Assembly (NCBI GenBank): GCA_013365365.1
Contig: JABVXU010000007.1
Location: 186,001-250,000, forward strand
From: Cruorifilaria tuberocauda
Lineage: Eukaryota; Nematoda; Chromadorea; Rhabditida; Onchocercidae
Reading direction: 5' to 3'
Length of the DNA: 64,000 bases
Notes under the pieces: model-generated
Seen by the model: only the letters and a program-made list of their open reading frames with translations
Database searches by the model: none
What the model was told of the DNA's origin: nothing
Translations under genes and position numbers: made by a program
Shown here: positions 39,584 through 52,000 of the stretch, piece by piece
Numbering within the stretch: position 1 is the stretch's first letter
Layout: each line of letters starts with the position of its first letter

Positions 39584-40685
39584 TATTGAAATGCACACAC
39601 ATTCACGTACACGCGCACGCACATACACATACAAATAATAGTACACAAAAGAGTGCAAAAGCAGTACCTAATGAACTCAATTCAGCTACAATAAGCATAG
39701 AGTTTGAATGATGAAAACAGTTGAGGAATAGTAACAGGTCACAAAATTCAACGAAAGTTTATTGGTCCAATATTATTGGGAAAAAAAGTGAGAAACTGAA
39801 AGCATAACAATATTTTCACAAACTTGTAATAAATCTATAATACGATATAATTTGTAAAACGATAATCAATAAAGTAAATTTGGCATATCCTTATAAAAAT
39901 TTAATTTCAAAATGCAATAACAGAAGAAACAGAAATGGATACAGAATTCCAAAATACAAGAATATAAAACAGAAATGAAATGTTAATCTCTCATTTGTCC
40001 AAGTACCCCTGACAGTTTCATTATTTTTGTTCCTTTTTTCTTCTCGTATTAATTTTTCTGCAATTATTTGGGGTTTCCATCATGTTAAGTAATTAGGATT
40101 TACGACCAAGAAAGATATTAATAAAATCAACAAGCAATTATTCGAATCATAAAAAAGTAAACGACAAAAAAGCTTATGTTTACAATCATTCATCATCAAT
40201 AAAAATATAAAAAATCAGAAATTAAATTAATAAGTAAAGCAAAGCATTAAATGAGTGATCGGTGGAAACAGCAGTACTATAATTTTTTTAATTCTAAAAG
40301 AAAAAAGCTCAAAAGTGACACAAAGAGGTTTCATGGAAAGAAATATAACATGGACAAAATAAAGCATCAACAATTAGCAGTGGGATATGCTTTCAGGGTT
40401 TAATTTCATGGTTTAAAAATAAAGAATAATTTGGAATAACACACTAGAATATTATGAAATCATTCTTTTCTCTATAAGATTGTAACCAATGCAAGAGCTA
40501 ATGGCACACATTACTGGGATACAGAATATTATCTAAATTTAATTAAAACGGTTGTCGGTTAAATAATAATTGAGAAGGATCAGAGAAGTTAAATAAAGCG
40601 TAATACTAATTGCGTGTCATTAAAAATATTATTTTGATTAATAATTGAATAAATTCCTCGTTTCTGAATAAAAATTTCCATTGCT
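39584..40685. other. intergenic downstream of short secreted ORF
   Basis: Starts with an (AC)n-like tract (about 39594-39632, ACACGCGCACGCACATAC) and is otherwise AT-rich. No coding exon was recognised. Confidence 0.45.
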
Positions 40686-41064
40686 TCAAACGTTCAACGT
40701 ACGCGGGCATTCAAAATAGAAGCAAATGTAGATTGCATGGATAACACCAGGTACCCATGCCAGGATCGTGAAAACAATGTTCAACAGGAAATGTATGTCG
40801 CAGCCGCGAACAAGTAAAACGGCAAGAGGCTGTAATAAAACTGTACTTCTTAATAAGAAATTATTCTTTGTTAATCAAAAATGATGAATATTAATGGATG
40901 TTATGAGAAAGCAAACAACTTAAAGTTAAAAAGGAATTAAGAATTGATGTTTCAATAATTTGTTCAAATAAGAATTTCTGTTTAAATTTTTGCTTCATTT
41001 CAGAAACAAATTCACTTACTGGGAATAAAAAACAAAGAACAACCAAGATCACCGAGAGGCACAT
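40686..41064 (-). CDS. PMP3/UPF0057 family small membrane proteolipid
   Basis: 62 aa in two phase-0 exons: 41064-41020 and 40829-40686. The protein has two hydrophobic helices separated by the family core FPPLAVLLVRGCDIHFLLNI and the second signature LAWVPGVIHAIYI. PMP3 (yeast) and plant RCI2 proteins are plasma-membrane proteins that affect membrane potential and salt tolerance (family knowledge); nematode members are poorly characterised. The C-terminal tail CFYFECPRTLNV is longer than the minimal 52-55 aa family form. The exon 2 acceptor and exon 1 donor (GTAAGT) are both canonical. Confidence 0.93.
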
Positions 41065-41824
41065 TTTAAGCAAAAATAAGCACACGTATTGGTTGCCAAC
41101 TGTCCGTGTTAAACGAAAGCTAAAAATATATCATTACATCTGTGAATATAGGGGTACTTTTTCCAGAATTCTCAGCGCGCGCGAAATTAAATGGGTTGCA
41201 ACAAGTTATCCTAAACACTATTTCGAAAACGTTAATTACATTTTAGTAAGGAAGTTTACAGGTAAGCGAAAGCATAAAAAAAGATTGGAGAAAAAGCAGA
41301 ACTGTAAACAGTTACAAAAGAGCAAACCTATGGAACTCTATAACATCATTTAATAAATTACTGCATTATCTTACATAATGTGAGTTTCAATTTATAGTAT
41401 TAAAATACAGTTATGGAAATTTTTTCAAATATCAAGAAATAAATCATATGCAGAAATGCTTAAATATTTATTTACTACTAAAAACATATTTACAACTTCA
41501 TAATACCATTATATTCTGGATGAAAAAGAACTATGAGGGAAGAAAGATAAATTCTGATAGAGAAGAATTTTCTGTTATTAGTTCTACAAATGAACTGGGG
41601 ATAAACCATTGTTTCAATCTTCATCAAAGTGTTACCCTTTATTACGTGATAAATTCATTTTGCAAAAAAATAGCTTTTGAGACGGTAGTCCAACACTCAA
41701 AAGCTTTGAATTATCATTTTCGTCTTCATTAAATAAAGTACATAAATACTAATTGTTGAAAACAGTACATGAAAAAAACGATGTTAATCGTTAATTCATC
41801 CGAATATTTTTCAAATACAATTTA
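41065..41824. other. intergenic between TRAPPC2 and PMP3-like gene
   Basis: About 760 bases. Two plus-strand open frames here (41093-41353 and 41448-41732) were examined; neither resembles a known family or has good splice context. Nothing is called. Confidence 0.45.
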
Positions 41825-42759
41825 TCACGTGTTCAAATATTTCTTCCCATAGAACATTGCCTTTTGTTCGAAATTTGATGATATAATTGGAGAATTAATC
41901 TCATAAAATGGATTCATTGAAAGCTTAATATACATTTCGTAGACTTCCTGCAATGAGCTATCAATTTATCCAAAATAACAGGAAATCTTTTCCTACTAAG
42001 GTGACAATTTTGTAGCAGTAGTGTGATGAATATTTTTTTCATATGTTTCAGGTTGTATGCCAGCTATAATAGGAAGTAACGGTTTTAGAGAATTATAAGT
42101 CAGGTAAGGTGGGAAACAATTAGAGAAAGATTTCATTAGAATCGAAATAGTAAACAGACAAAACAGTAAACAGAGTGGTGTCAAAATTGATAACTCTTTA
42201 AACTATAATATTACTCATACAAATAAAATATTATAAGTGCTGAAAAAACAAGCACCGTTTTGAACGTCTTCAAAGAAACAATATGGTAAGATGACCTGGA
42301 AAAACTGCTTAATTCCATCTTCATTCTTCTGGCAGTGAAGCATAACAAATCTTATACGACTTGCAGTAACAAAAGCAGAAACATACCACTCATTAAACTT
42401 ATCCACAACCTGTAGTCAAATTAATATTTGTGATTTTTAAATTGCTATTCGAAACATATTTATAACCATTATATCTATTATCCAACAGAATATTCGACGA
42501 ATATATTCATTAGATATTTAAAAGCAAATACACTCCAAATATACATAGATAAGTGTACGTATACCTTTAAATACATCTGAGGATTAGTAAGCATCTGCTC
42601 ATCTACAATGTCCAAAGCAGCATGAGCAATGAATTGATTTAAATGACGTGTATCCGAATCAAGTCGCTTCTTAGCATCAGTTACCGGAAATTCCATTTCA
42701 AATATCAGCTGATCATTATGTCCAACAATAACAAAATAGTATTCTCTATCCGAACTCAT
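41825..42759 (-). CDS. sedl-1: TRAPPC2 (sedlin/Trs20), TRAPP complex subunit
   Basis: 143 aa in three phase-0 exons: 42759-42565, 42409-42296, 41947-41825. It matches sedlin throughout: [38 protein letters not shown], the [20 protein letters not shown] helix, EDGIKQFF, and [25 protein letters not shown] acts as a tether and Rab1 GEF in ER-Golgi traffic, and sedlin is a small longin-fold adaptor within it (family knowledge). The ATG at 42759 (MSSDREYYF) fits the family; an in-frame ATG at 42780 would add seven residues. The conserved Asp near the end of exon 1 (VDEQM) is present. Confidence 0.96.
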
Positions 42760-42938
42760 TCTATCTATAATCGAATTCATATATTTGAAATTATTTCAAA
42801 TAAGAAAAGTTATGCAACCTAGCACTTATACAACAATCCACACTCAACTTCAACAGGTAACCAATCTCCGTGATACAGTATATAATGAAAAGGTATAGCA
42901 ATTTTTAACGAGGCCCTTATCAGTCGGTTATTTGATGA

Positions 42939-43151
42939 TCATTCTTTCATCAGCTCCTCATGATTTCTTTTTCTCCCTTTTCTCTCTCTCCGTTTCCAAG
43001 GTGGTTCTCCATCTATCGGCACAACCGATGAGTCATATGCTCGTAATGATAATACTTCCAAAAAAGAAATTACACAGGGATAATTAGGAAAAATCATGTT
43101 TAAATGTATAATCAGGAACGAAAATCCGACAAAATCGTATTTCATCATCAT
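42939..43151 (-). CDS. candidate 70-aa protein with basic tail, unrecognised
   Basis: Open frame from ATG at 43151 to a stop at 42939. The first 40 residues are hydrophobic and AT-rich-looking, but the second half (AYDSSVVPIDGEPPWKRRER and further basic residues) has gene-like composition and GC-richer codons. It may be the last exon of a gene whose 5' exons were not found, or a small membrane protein with a basic tail. No family was recognised. It lies 180 bases upstream of TRAPPC2 on the same strand. Confidence 0.3.
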   Translation of the reverse strand: MMMKYDFVGFSFLIIHLNMIFPNYPCVISFLEVLSLRAYDSSVVPIDGEPPWKRRERKGRKRNHEELMKE

Positions 43152-43954
43152 TCGAGTTTACCAGAATTTATATCAGTTAATTACGTAATTTACGGAAGAT
43201 TCACATCTGTTTTTACGTTGTTTATAAACTTATTGTCTAGTTTATTCAGATTACTATTTAATCATTCATACAAATGGTTCATTTGCCTAATTAATCCTCA
43301 ATTATAGTAACTGATTTCTTTGAGTACTATGAAAGATTTCTACAAGGTCAAATGTAACGGAAAAATCGATACCTCGAATTCATATGATTTGCTCTGGTAC
43401 TTAACACATGTTCGTAGTGCTCTTTAATACGTACCTTTTTTTCTACATGTTCCGCCTTCTCTTGTGATTTTTATCAGTCTCTTCCATTTTTTTGAAAATT
43501 ACGTTTCATCTAATCTTCAAATGTCAAAAACGTCAAAACTACTTATTACCTATCATAGAGAATACCGAAACCATTGATTATCTCTAGTATCATATAGAAT
43601 TACCTCTATAAAAATTTCTAGCACTCTTTCTTTGAATTCTTCTACTCATATATTTATCTAATTTTACTTTCTAGATTTATTTTTACTTCATTAACCTAAA
43701 AAACTGCTTGTTCAACATTTGTAAGAACCAGTTTGCTTCCGTGGTTAAGTTGAAAGGGTGCACCAGTTGGCCACTGTTTCGCTTTTAAGAATAAACTGAA
43801 ATAGATTCATATTGGTAGAGCTTATTCTATTATGTTACTACATATCTTTCTAGCATCCACGGAGCTATAGAAGAAGACATGATTATGATATTTGCACTGT
43901 AATGGCTTTGAAAGCTTTTTACATGTTATAATAATTGTTGCAATGTAGAAAGAA
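43152..43954. other. intergenic upstream of MFF
   Basis: About 800 bases. A 5' exon of MFF could lie here (see the MFF entry), but none was identified with confidence. Confidence 0.4.
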
Positions 43955-45079
43955 ATGCATGTACCGCAGCATATCACAATTACCGGAGGCATTGATGAGG
44001 ATCATGAAAGTCAACGTCTTATCAATGCGGTCGACAAATATACTTATCAGATGAATGTACCAGAACGAATTCTCGTTACTGGAGGCAATGAAACACGTGC
44101 CGATCGTGCACCACCATCCGAAGTAATGTTTGACCGTATGGCTGTTCCTTATCCAACTGCTGTAAGTTTTTGTCTTTCTATATGCGGTAGAAATTAGATA
44201 TTGTCGTTGAAGTTGTTTTAAGTTAGAGGAATCGTATAACTCAGTATTTGATATCTATATCGGATACAAACAGATTACAAACATATGATAAGTATTATGA
44301 GAAAGTTCTGGCTGTATGAAATGAAATTATCGTTTCTGCAATGACTTTATACCGTGCGTTTTTAATAACATCAACAAATTAATAGTTCTATTTGGATTTC
44401 CCAGTTAATATAACATTCATTATATTAAGTAGCATCTATTTATTCTAATCAGTTACCTTTATTCTAATTATTGACTTTTTTTGTTAAAGTTATAAATCAG
44501 TTAGTAGGATAGATTTGTTTCCTATGATGGTAAAACGAATCATTGCAGCCGTTGGCTACTCCACCGAAGACACTTACACTTGATAAAGGTCCATGTCCGG
44601 AAATTGCTGGCGATACGCCTTCTCCTAAGGATTCACCTCCTTTACAAGTGCACTATTTGCTTTTAAGCCTTTTCTCTACCTTTTTCTGTGAAATGGTACT
44701 TACAAGTATCTAACAAGTATCTCGTATTATTTTGGATAGGTTTATTGTTAATATTGATTTTTTCTCTGAAATTATTTTAAACTGCATTTTACATGTAAAT
44801 AAAAATAGGAAAGGATATATCAGCTTATGAAATTCAAGTTGCATTTAAAGTTATCATGTAATGTAATTTTTTAAGGAATTGTCGTCATCTCTCGCTATAG
44901 AGGAGAATCCAATGCGTGAATTAAAATTAATGCGGCGGCAATTAGGACGCTTGTCAACACGCTTGTATCAGTTAGAAGATGACTTCGAACGCAGAAAAAC
45001 TAAGGAGTCCTTGCTATGGACATATATGTTCAGTATTACTGGTTTATTTTTGTATTTGTTTTTCAAGAAAAAGATTTAG
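43955..45079 (+). CDS. mff: mitochondrial fission factor (MFF) homologue
   Basis: 169 aa in three phase-0 exons: 43955-44161, 44549-44647, 44876-45079. The N-terminal region has the conserved VPERILVTGG motif and, after a polar linker, PLATPPKTLTLDKGP. The last exon has a heptad-like coiled coil (about LMRRQLGRLSTRLYQLEDD) followed by a tail anchor (LLWTYMFSITGLFLYLFF) and KKKI. MFF is a tail-anchored outer-mitochondrial and peroxisomal membrane protein that recruits the dynamin DRP1 for fission (family knowledge). The frame continues upstream of ATG 43955 through KE to an AG, so an additional 5' exon encoding the vertebrate-like N-terminus is possible. The final basic residues fit an outer-membrane tail anchor. 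Confidence 0.88.
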
Positions 45080-46931
45080 AATTCGCTTTTTGTGCTACTT
45101 CTGCTATTGGCGGTGAGAAATGCGTTATGTATTATATTCGAATGAATCGCCTGTTCTGTTGTTTTATGTGTTAGTAATTTAGCCGTTATTTACAAACTGT
45201 TATCTTTTACATTTATTTCAGGAATTTAAGGGAAACCACTTTATTAAGCCATAATGCAAATTTTTTTCTGGCTGCATCGGAATTCTTTACTCTCCTCTAC
45301 CACTAGCTGCTCGTTGGCGTGATTTTGTTGTTATTTTCCACTTTTTTCAATTTTTTCCCCCACACTTTGTTTTCGTGACATTTGCAGTTTATGATAAGGT
45401 CTTAAAAAAATGTTTACCTTTGTCGGCCATATTTATGGATCTCTGTTTTTAAGCCTTAAGTTCTCTCTACCTTTATCAATATTTAATAAACACAATACTC
45501 TTTTCATGCTATGCATGAAAAAGAGTATTGTGTTTATTAAATATTGATTTATATGTAGGAATGTTGTTCAGGTTATATGTATTTCATGAAATTTTTTGAT
45601 TATCAAGTTAAGTTCTCAGACACTTTTCTTTGAAATAATGATGGTAAATTTTACAGTAATGATTATACCTGGTAAATAGTAAATTTTGCAGTAGTATTTA
45701 TACGTGATAAGATATAGGAACGAGTTAACTACTTGTTTTTCTGGTTTCTTCCACGTTATCAGTCGCCACTTCCCAGTCCTGCATTTCGTTTAGATTTTCA
45801 TCTTTATCTGAAGCCCTGAGAGATATGAATGTAGTTTTCCTAATTTCCTTTTCTTGCGATTATTTTCAATAATTTTTATTCCTCCAAATTATCTGAATCC
45901 ATGAGTGTTTTTGGATTATCTGTTTTCACTTGACTAAACGCTCAATCTGCCTTTCCTCGGCTGCCGATGGTTTTTTTATCTTTTCAAAAACAAATACGTA
46001 TTTTATATTCTAGAACTACGAACTACTTCAGTTATAATTAACCTTTGTTTAAGGTTTTTTCTGATCACTTGCTATAGCGTACTGTGGTGTCAGCTGTGAG
46101 GTGGTATAATGATATTACTAGGTAAAATATCAGTTTTCACTGATCCAATTTAAGAACTGCCATTTTTATCAACAGTTATTATATTGTTTTTGGATAACAT
46201 GACTGGAAATTATGAGGATTAGTATAAACAAATAATTGATGATTATTCTCAGGCAATTCACATGGAATTCGGTTAGCGATCCTAAATTCCACTCATACTA
46301 GAAAGAAAATATTCTTGCAAGAAAAGCTATCTGGTTTTATAGGTGAATAGCATATGATGTGAAAAAGCTCGAGATAAGTTACTTAGGATACGGAAGAAAC
46401 TAGACATCTATATGGAGTGAGAAGATATGGTAAGGACAAAAACTATATCATCATAAACGTCATCACTGATAAACTGCTGATAGTTGAAGAGAGAGGATTG
46501 GTGTTTCTTTCACTAATCAAGTTCTGTGGCGAAGTTGACTATCACTTATGTTGCAGAAAAGGAGATATTAATGATATCGATGTTATACTTGAATAATATA
46601 TTTTGTTTTCAAATTTGTCAAATTTTTGTTATTTGAAAAATAAAACGAAGAAATGAATTTGACATTTGGATAAAATCGCAAAGTTGCTTCAAACTGTTAA
46701 AGCAGTCAAATTATCGCTGCAAGTGGAGGGAATACATTATAAGATCAGGGGTGAATCTCCTGATGCTGGAAAGAAATATGATTTTAATGCTAGTGACCCA
46801 GTCTGAGTTACATGATTTATTTTCTACCAGTGATGATATTTTTCCTACCATGGACAAAGTATTGGTTAGATATTACAAGGGTGGGATTGCAGTTATATTT
46901 TTTAGGTGGTGATTAATAATTTGCAGTAAAT
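45080..46931. other. intergenic between MFF and RSRC1
   Basis: About 1.85 kb. Apart from the hairpin at 45475-45548, no feature was recognised. Several stretches (46250-46560) are less AT-rich but contain frequent stops in all frames. Confidence 0.4.
45475..45548. repeat. near-perfect inverted repeat (hairpin), about 34-bp arms
   Basis: Left arm 45475-45508 and right arm 45514-45548 are reverse complements apart from one extra A in the right arm; the spacer is CTATG. The predicted hairpin is A/T-rich but uninterrupted. It lies about 400 bases after the MFF stop. Confidence 0.9.
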
Positions 46932-49016
46932 ATGGGCAGACCCAAAAAGCATGATAAGAGTAGTCGACAGCGATCTAGTGATAGTAGCAGTTATGGGAGG
47001 CGTACGCGAAGTAGAAGTCGGGATCGACATATGAGCAAGAGCAGGAGTAGAGGTCGACGCAAAAGCAGGAGCAGAAGTAGAGGTCGACGTAGTAGCAGGA
47101 GCGTAAGTCGAGGTCGGCGTTATAGCAGAAGCAAAAGTCAGGAACGACGTTATAGCAGAAGCCGAAGTACAGATCGTAGTAGAAGTCGGAGTCGTGGAAG
47201 GCACAGAAGTAGAAGTAGTGGCAAGCGGCGTAGTCGAGAAAGAAGTCTAAGCTGTTCTTGGCGTGACCGAAATCGAAGCAAGAGTAGAAGCAATGAAAAA
47301 GTTGGGAGGTTAGTTGTGTTCTTTACTTCACAATGATAGTTGTTGATGGTGTAGTCATTTGATAGTTCGAATTAACTTGGATGTAATAAGAAGCGATTAG
47401 GACTTTAAAATTTCTTTTTTTGGCATATATCGGTTAAACGACTAAGCTGCAATCGAATATCTTCCCTTTTCTCTTATTTTCTTCTAGAATTTTCGAAGTT
47501 ATGTATAAGATAATCTTGCTTCTGAGATTTTCGTCGCAGGAAGAGAAGAGAAGGATGAATGAAATGCTGTTTAAATTCAGTTGCTAGTCGTTGCAATTTT
47601 TATAGGGATAAGTATGATAAACGGAGCACCAAACGCGGGTATTCAAAACAACATGGCAAAACTAGTCAGGAAAAAATGAAGAATACAGTGAAGGTAAATT
47701 GGCTGTGAACTGAACGAAAATTTGTCATTAACAAATAATGCTTTTTTTAAATAAATGAAAAAGAGAGTTTTTTGGAACTTTTCTAAAGGGGAATATCACA
47801 AAAAAGCACGGAAAATCGCAAAAAATTTTGTATAACAAGACTTAGTACATCAGTTAAGAGCGTTATCATCGTTCTATTTCAAGGAGATAGAAATGATGAA
47901 ATCACGAATGCGTTCGGCTCTTGAATCAGCGCAAGCAAAAATCGGTGATATCGTTGAAACAAGAAGTGCATTAAATGAACCACAATTAACTATGGATCTT
48001 AATGTTGCGGAAACAGTAGCACGACATCGTGATATTGAACGTATCGAAGAGGAAGGTTTTCATCAGTCTACATTCGTTTCTTGTGCTGGAGGAGCCGGTG
48101 GAAGAGTTAAGAAAGGGGTCTACATTGAATTTCATGCAAAATTTTGATGCATAATGAGTTAGAGTACTTTTGCGGTTTCTAAATGTTTTAAGGAAATGAG
48201 TTTGAATGTTTATCTTTTTTGTCGAATCATTTCATTCTTATGTTTATATTAGTATCCAGAGAGAGATAATAGCCTGATCTTGTTGTCCTTTGGTGATTAT
48301 TATCTTTAGCGAGGATGAAGAGATAGTCATAAACTTGGCAAGCTGAATTAGATTACTGAAAATCTCAAAGACAAGAGTGAAAAATCTGCTGTTTTTATAA
48401 TTTTCATTAAAACCAGTAATATTTCTCTTACATATCATCATTTGGTTCTCATGTGTGTATGAGTCGCATTTATATGAGAAAAAGCTTATTAACAGTGGCT
48501 TTCCCATTTAATTGAGCCCATAGCTATTTGTAAATGATAACTCATGTTATACAGAAAAAATGTTAATTGATTCTTTAAATTATTTTGATTTTCTGTTTTA
48601 TTAAGGATGTAACGGATCATGCAGCGATGGTAGCGAAGAAAGAAGATGAACATGATAAAGCAATGTTTGGACCAAAATGGCGAGATGCCGAGAACAGATA
48701 TAATGAAGAGAAAAGAGAGACAATTGCAGATGTCGAAGTCAATAAGGAAATCCCTCTTGCCAATGCACGAGTAATTTTTTTGCTATTTTTCTTGAATATA
48801 TACCAGTACATATTGCTAGCTAAAATGTTTAGTCAAAATTTATCGCCTATCATTTCTGTCTTCGGATGCTTTTTTCACCTTACTTAATTGTTGTAACGAA
48901 TTCATTCATTAATTTTAACAGCTCTGTTTTTTCAGTTTTCTGAAGATCCTACTGTACGTGAAGAACGCTGGTTGAAAATATATCGAGAAAGGCGGACAAA
49001 ATTGTTGGGTTTGTGA
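46932..49016 (+). CDS. rsrc1: RSRC1-like arginine/serine-rich protein (SRrp53 homologue)
   Basis: 314 aa in five exons: 46932-47308, 47606-47693, 47884-48117, 48606-48770, 48936-49016; all phases join. Exon 1 is an extended RS domain made of repeated SRSRGRR/SRSKSQERR units. The C-terminal half is not RS-rich and carries the family's IERIEEEGFHQSTF segment, an acidic helix (HDKAMFGPKWRDAENRYNEE) and the closing EERWLKIYRERRTKLLG, matching the end of human RSRC1. RSRC1 proteins act in constitutive and alternative splicing, in 3' splice-site selection (family knowledge). AATAAA at 49059-49064, 43 bases past the stop, is a good polyadenylation signal. Identification rests on the C-terminus, because RS domains alone are not diagnostic. 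Confidence 0.85.
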
Positions 49017-52000
49017 TGAAATTTAATTGTCTCAGCGTGTTGATTTATTTATATTTATAATAAAGGGTAGACATCGTTATTTTCTTCAACAGAACAAAAA
49101 AAACTTTTCGTAATCTCGCAGAAAGTTCTTGTGTGTGCTAATGAAGATGTGAAATTCGCGAATATTCAAAAAATATCAGGGTGCTGATCTTGTTTACAAA
49201 AGTATTTATGTTTACGAAAATTTTAATGCGTTATCACTTTATTTGTAATTGATATTGATATCAGAATTTGATTTTATCTCGCTTTGGATTTTAAACATAA
49301 CAATTATTGTTTCGAAATAAATAAATTCAACAAAAGTTGGGATATCACATAATTTTTCAAAATATAGGCTTGATTTTTTTAAATAAGAAAAAATTAATTT
49401 TTGTTCCATCCTTATAGGTTGAGATGATCAGTGGCCTTAAAATTTCTATTTTTGGTCTTTTATTTTCTAAATTTTTGCCTTTTTTAAATTTATAGGTATG
49501 GTCATTTTTATTTTTAAATGTTATAAGAAACACAAGTCAGTGTATTACGGATGTGATTTTTTTTAATCTCAATTGGGTGATTTCATTCAGATAACTTGCT
49601 GATTTTGTCTCACGAACGATGTTTACTTTTAGGTGAAAGTTTTTCATAACGTAAATATTTTCATATATATTTCAATAGATCTTTTTTTAAAGCATTTTTA
49701 TTTTGTAGTATCGTATTATATCATTAAATTCATCTTCATATTTTTCACGAAGTTGTGATAGTTACGTGGTTATATTTTTCGATAATTTGGAAATGATATT
49801 GGTAAAGAGGTTGGTAGATGATTTTGGTCGGCTCATTTTCTTAGTGTATATGTTAAACGAACGGAAAACTGGTTCCGTTAGAAATGATGCGTCGTGGTAT
49901 TATTACCGGTGCGCAAGACACAGTTTTCTAGCATCCTATATGTTTCTTTTCTCTTCCATTTTCATATTTATGTTATCATGTACCTGTCTTTGTGTGATTT
50001 TTTTCCTTTACATCATTAAATAAGTCATTATTTATTTCATTTTTTTTTCTACATGTTATCTATTGCGCTCTTAATTAGCTGCTCTAGGAAACATAAGGAA
50101 AAACAATTTTAATTAGCTTCATAATATTCAGGGTAATCATTGCCAAATAACGGCTAAGAGTTAGCTCAAATTAGCTAAAGAATTTAAGGAGCTGATAATC
50201 GACTGATGAAAATTTCAATGAATTGGCAGAAGAGGTAAAACTTTACTGAAAATTGCTTATTGTTTCACAAATGGTTATCGTACAAAACAAATATATCATT
50301 CAGTTGCATAATTGCTGATTTCTAGAAATATGTTATTTTTCTGGAAGAATTTTTTTCTATCAGTTAATATTTTATATCAATTCTTGCGAAATTCAACAAT
50401 CGTCTAGAATGCTGTTTTAGAATAAAATACAGATAACTAGCCATATAAAAAACATTTCCATACAATACTTATGATTAATTAGATAAGCAATTAAGAAGAA
50501 CGGTATCTTTATAAATTTTTTGTATGGAAAAGAAAATGCTACAGATATTTGCTATTATTTTCCTAACTTTTCTTTAAAAATGTTTTTTGAGGAGCAGAAC
50601 AGTAGAATGCTATTGTTAGTGAAATAATAATAATAGTGAAAATAGTATTAAATACAACAAAATATAAGCCATTCATTTCATCTATTGGTAGAATTGTTCG
50701 GTCTTATTCTGTAGCAGAAATTTTATAGCTGGACGAATCGACTGCTTGAAGCATGCGCAATAATATGCTCGATGCTTCTTTATTGCCCTTTTGTATATAG
50801 TGAATTTGAAATTCTCAAAGCAAGTTCGTAAACAGATCAGTTTCTTCGATTAATTGAATTTGCCGTTTTTTTTAATTGTATATTTTAAGCTTATTTCATT
50901 TACATGATATACGTGATATATTCGATTTCTCATGTAGAAGTAATATCTGTGATATAAATTACATTTCATGCTGTGCTAAATTATTATGATATTTTTAAAT
51001 TTTACTTGCTAAAGAAAAATTTGATTTTTGAAATTAAATTTCCTAGTTTTGAAAAATGAACCTGTAATCATTCTTCTATAGAATTTCAAAATTTAAAAAT
51101 CAAGGATTAATTTTTTAATTTTCAAATATTTTACTTGATTTCAAAAATCAAAATTTATTTATCTATATTTCTTTAAATTACCTATGGTATTTATTTGAAG
51201 TTAGTAGTTAAATACCTTTGACGTTGCTAATTCCATTTATGAAACTGTTATTAGGTCAAGCTATCGTTTCATGTATCTATTCGAAGTCATTAAGTTAACT
51301 CTTTTAATTTATGATATCGGGTGTTATCAGTGAAAGATTATCATGAATCAAGAATAGTGGTTAGTAACGTTTTTCCATCTGAAAAAATTCCGTCAAAACG
51401 GTAATTATGCATGATATTTGTTGTCGTGATAATAAGGATGTTGTAGTATAGGATTAAACTTCTTAAATAAATGATAATTCAGATAAGGTTCAAGTCGATT
51501 TGTAGTGAATTAACCTGGTTTTTAAATAGTATTTTTTTTAAACACTATTTTATGTCATTAGCTCTAATATGGTAATAATACAATTTATAATTTATGGTAG
51601 AACAACTGTCTCCATGCATTAGACGAGAATTCACAAGATCAAACATCAAATGCTCCTTTGTATCATCAAATAAATCAATATTTATTGAAGAGTTGAAGCA
51701 TTCTCAGATTACATTTCATAATTGTTTGCATTTGAAACAATACCCACAATCAATAAATCATTTTTCCGAGATTCCTCATTGATGAAATATGTTACGATTT
51801 GAATATTACTAATTATTTTGTATATTATTACTTCTTCTTACTATATTATTACTTCCTGTTGATAGGCATGAAGATTTAATTGTTTCATGATGCAATAGTA
51901 AATGGTCTGTTATAAATTATAGTAATTGTAAAAATAATGATATTGTATGACTTTTTTAAGGTTCAAATGAATTATGGAAAAAATTTTTCCCAATAGGTAT

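Noticed and set aside
41093..41732. Two plus-strand ORFs between PMP3-like and TRAPPC2
   Set aside because: Lys/Tyr-rich chance frames in AT-rich sequence with no recognisable domain or splice context.
46902..47204. Minus-strand Thr/Ser/Ala-rich open frame opposite the RS domain
   Set aside because: It is the antisense of arginine/serine repeats and has no independent support.
49766..50023. Plus-strand ORF with two hydrophobic segments
   Set aside because: It starts from a non-ATG codon and is Phe/Tyr/Cys-rich in an AT-rich gap. There are no splice or promoter signals and no family match.
51017..51157. Inverted pair of an 18-base A/T motif as a possible transposon end
   Set aside because: The arms are short, low-complexity and imperfect, with no internal coding or target-site duplication.
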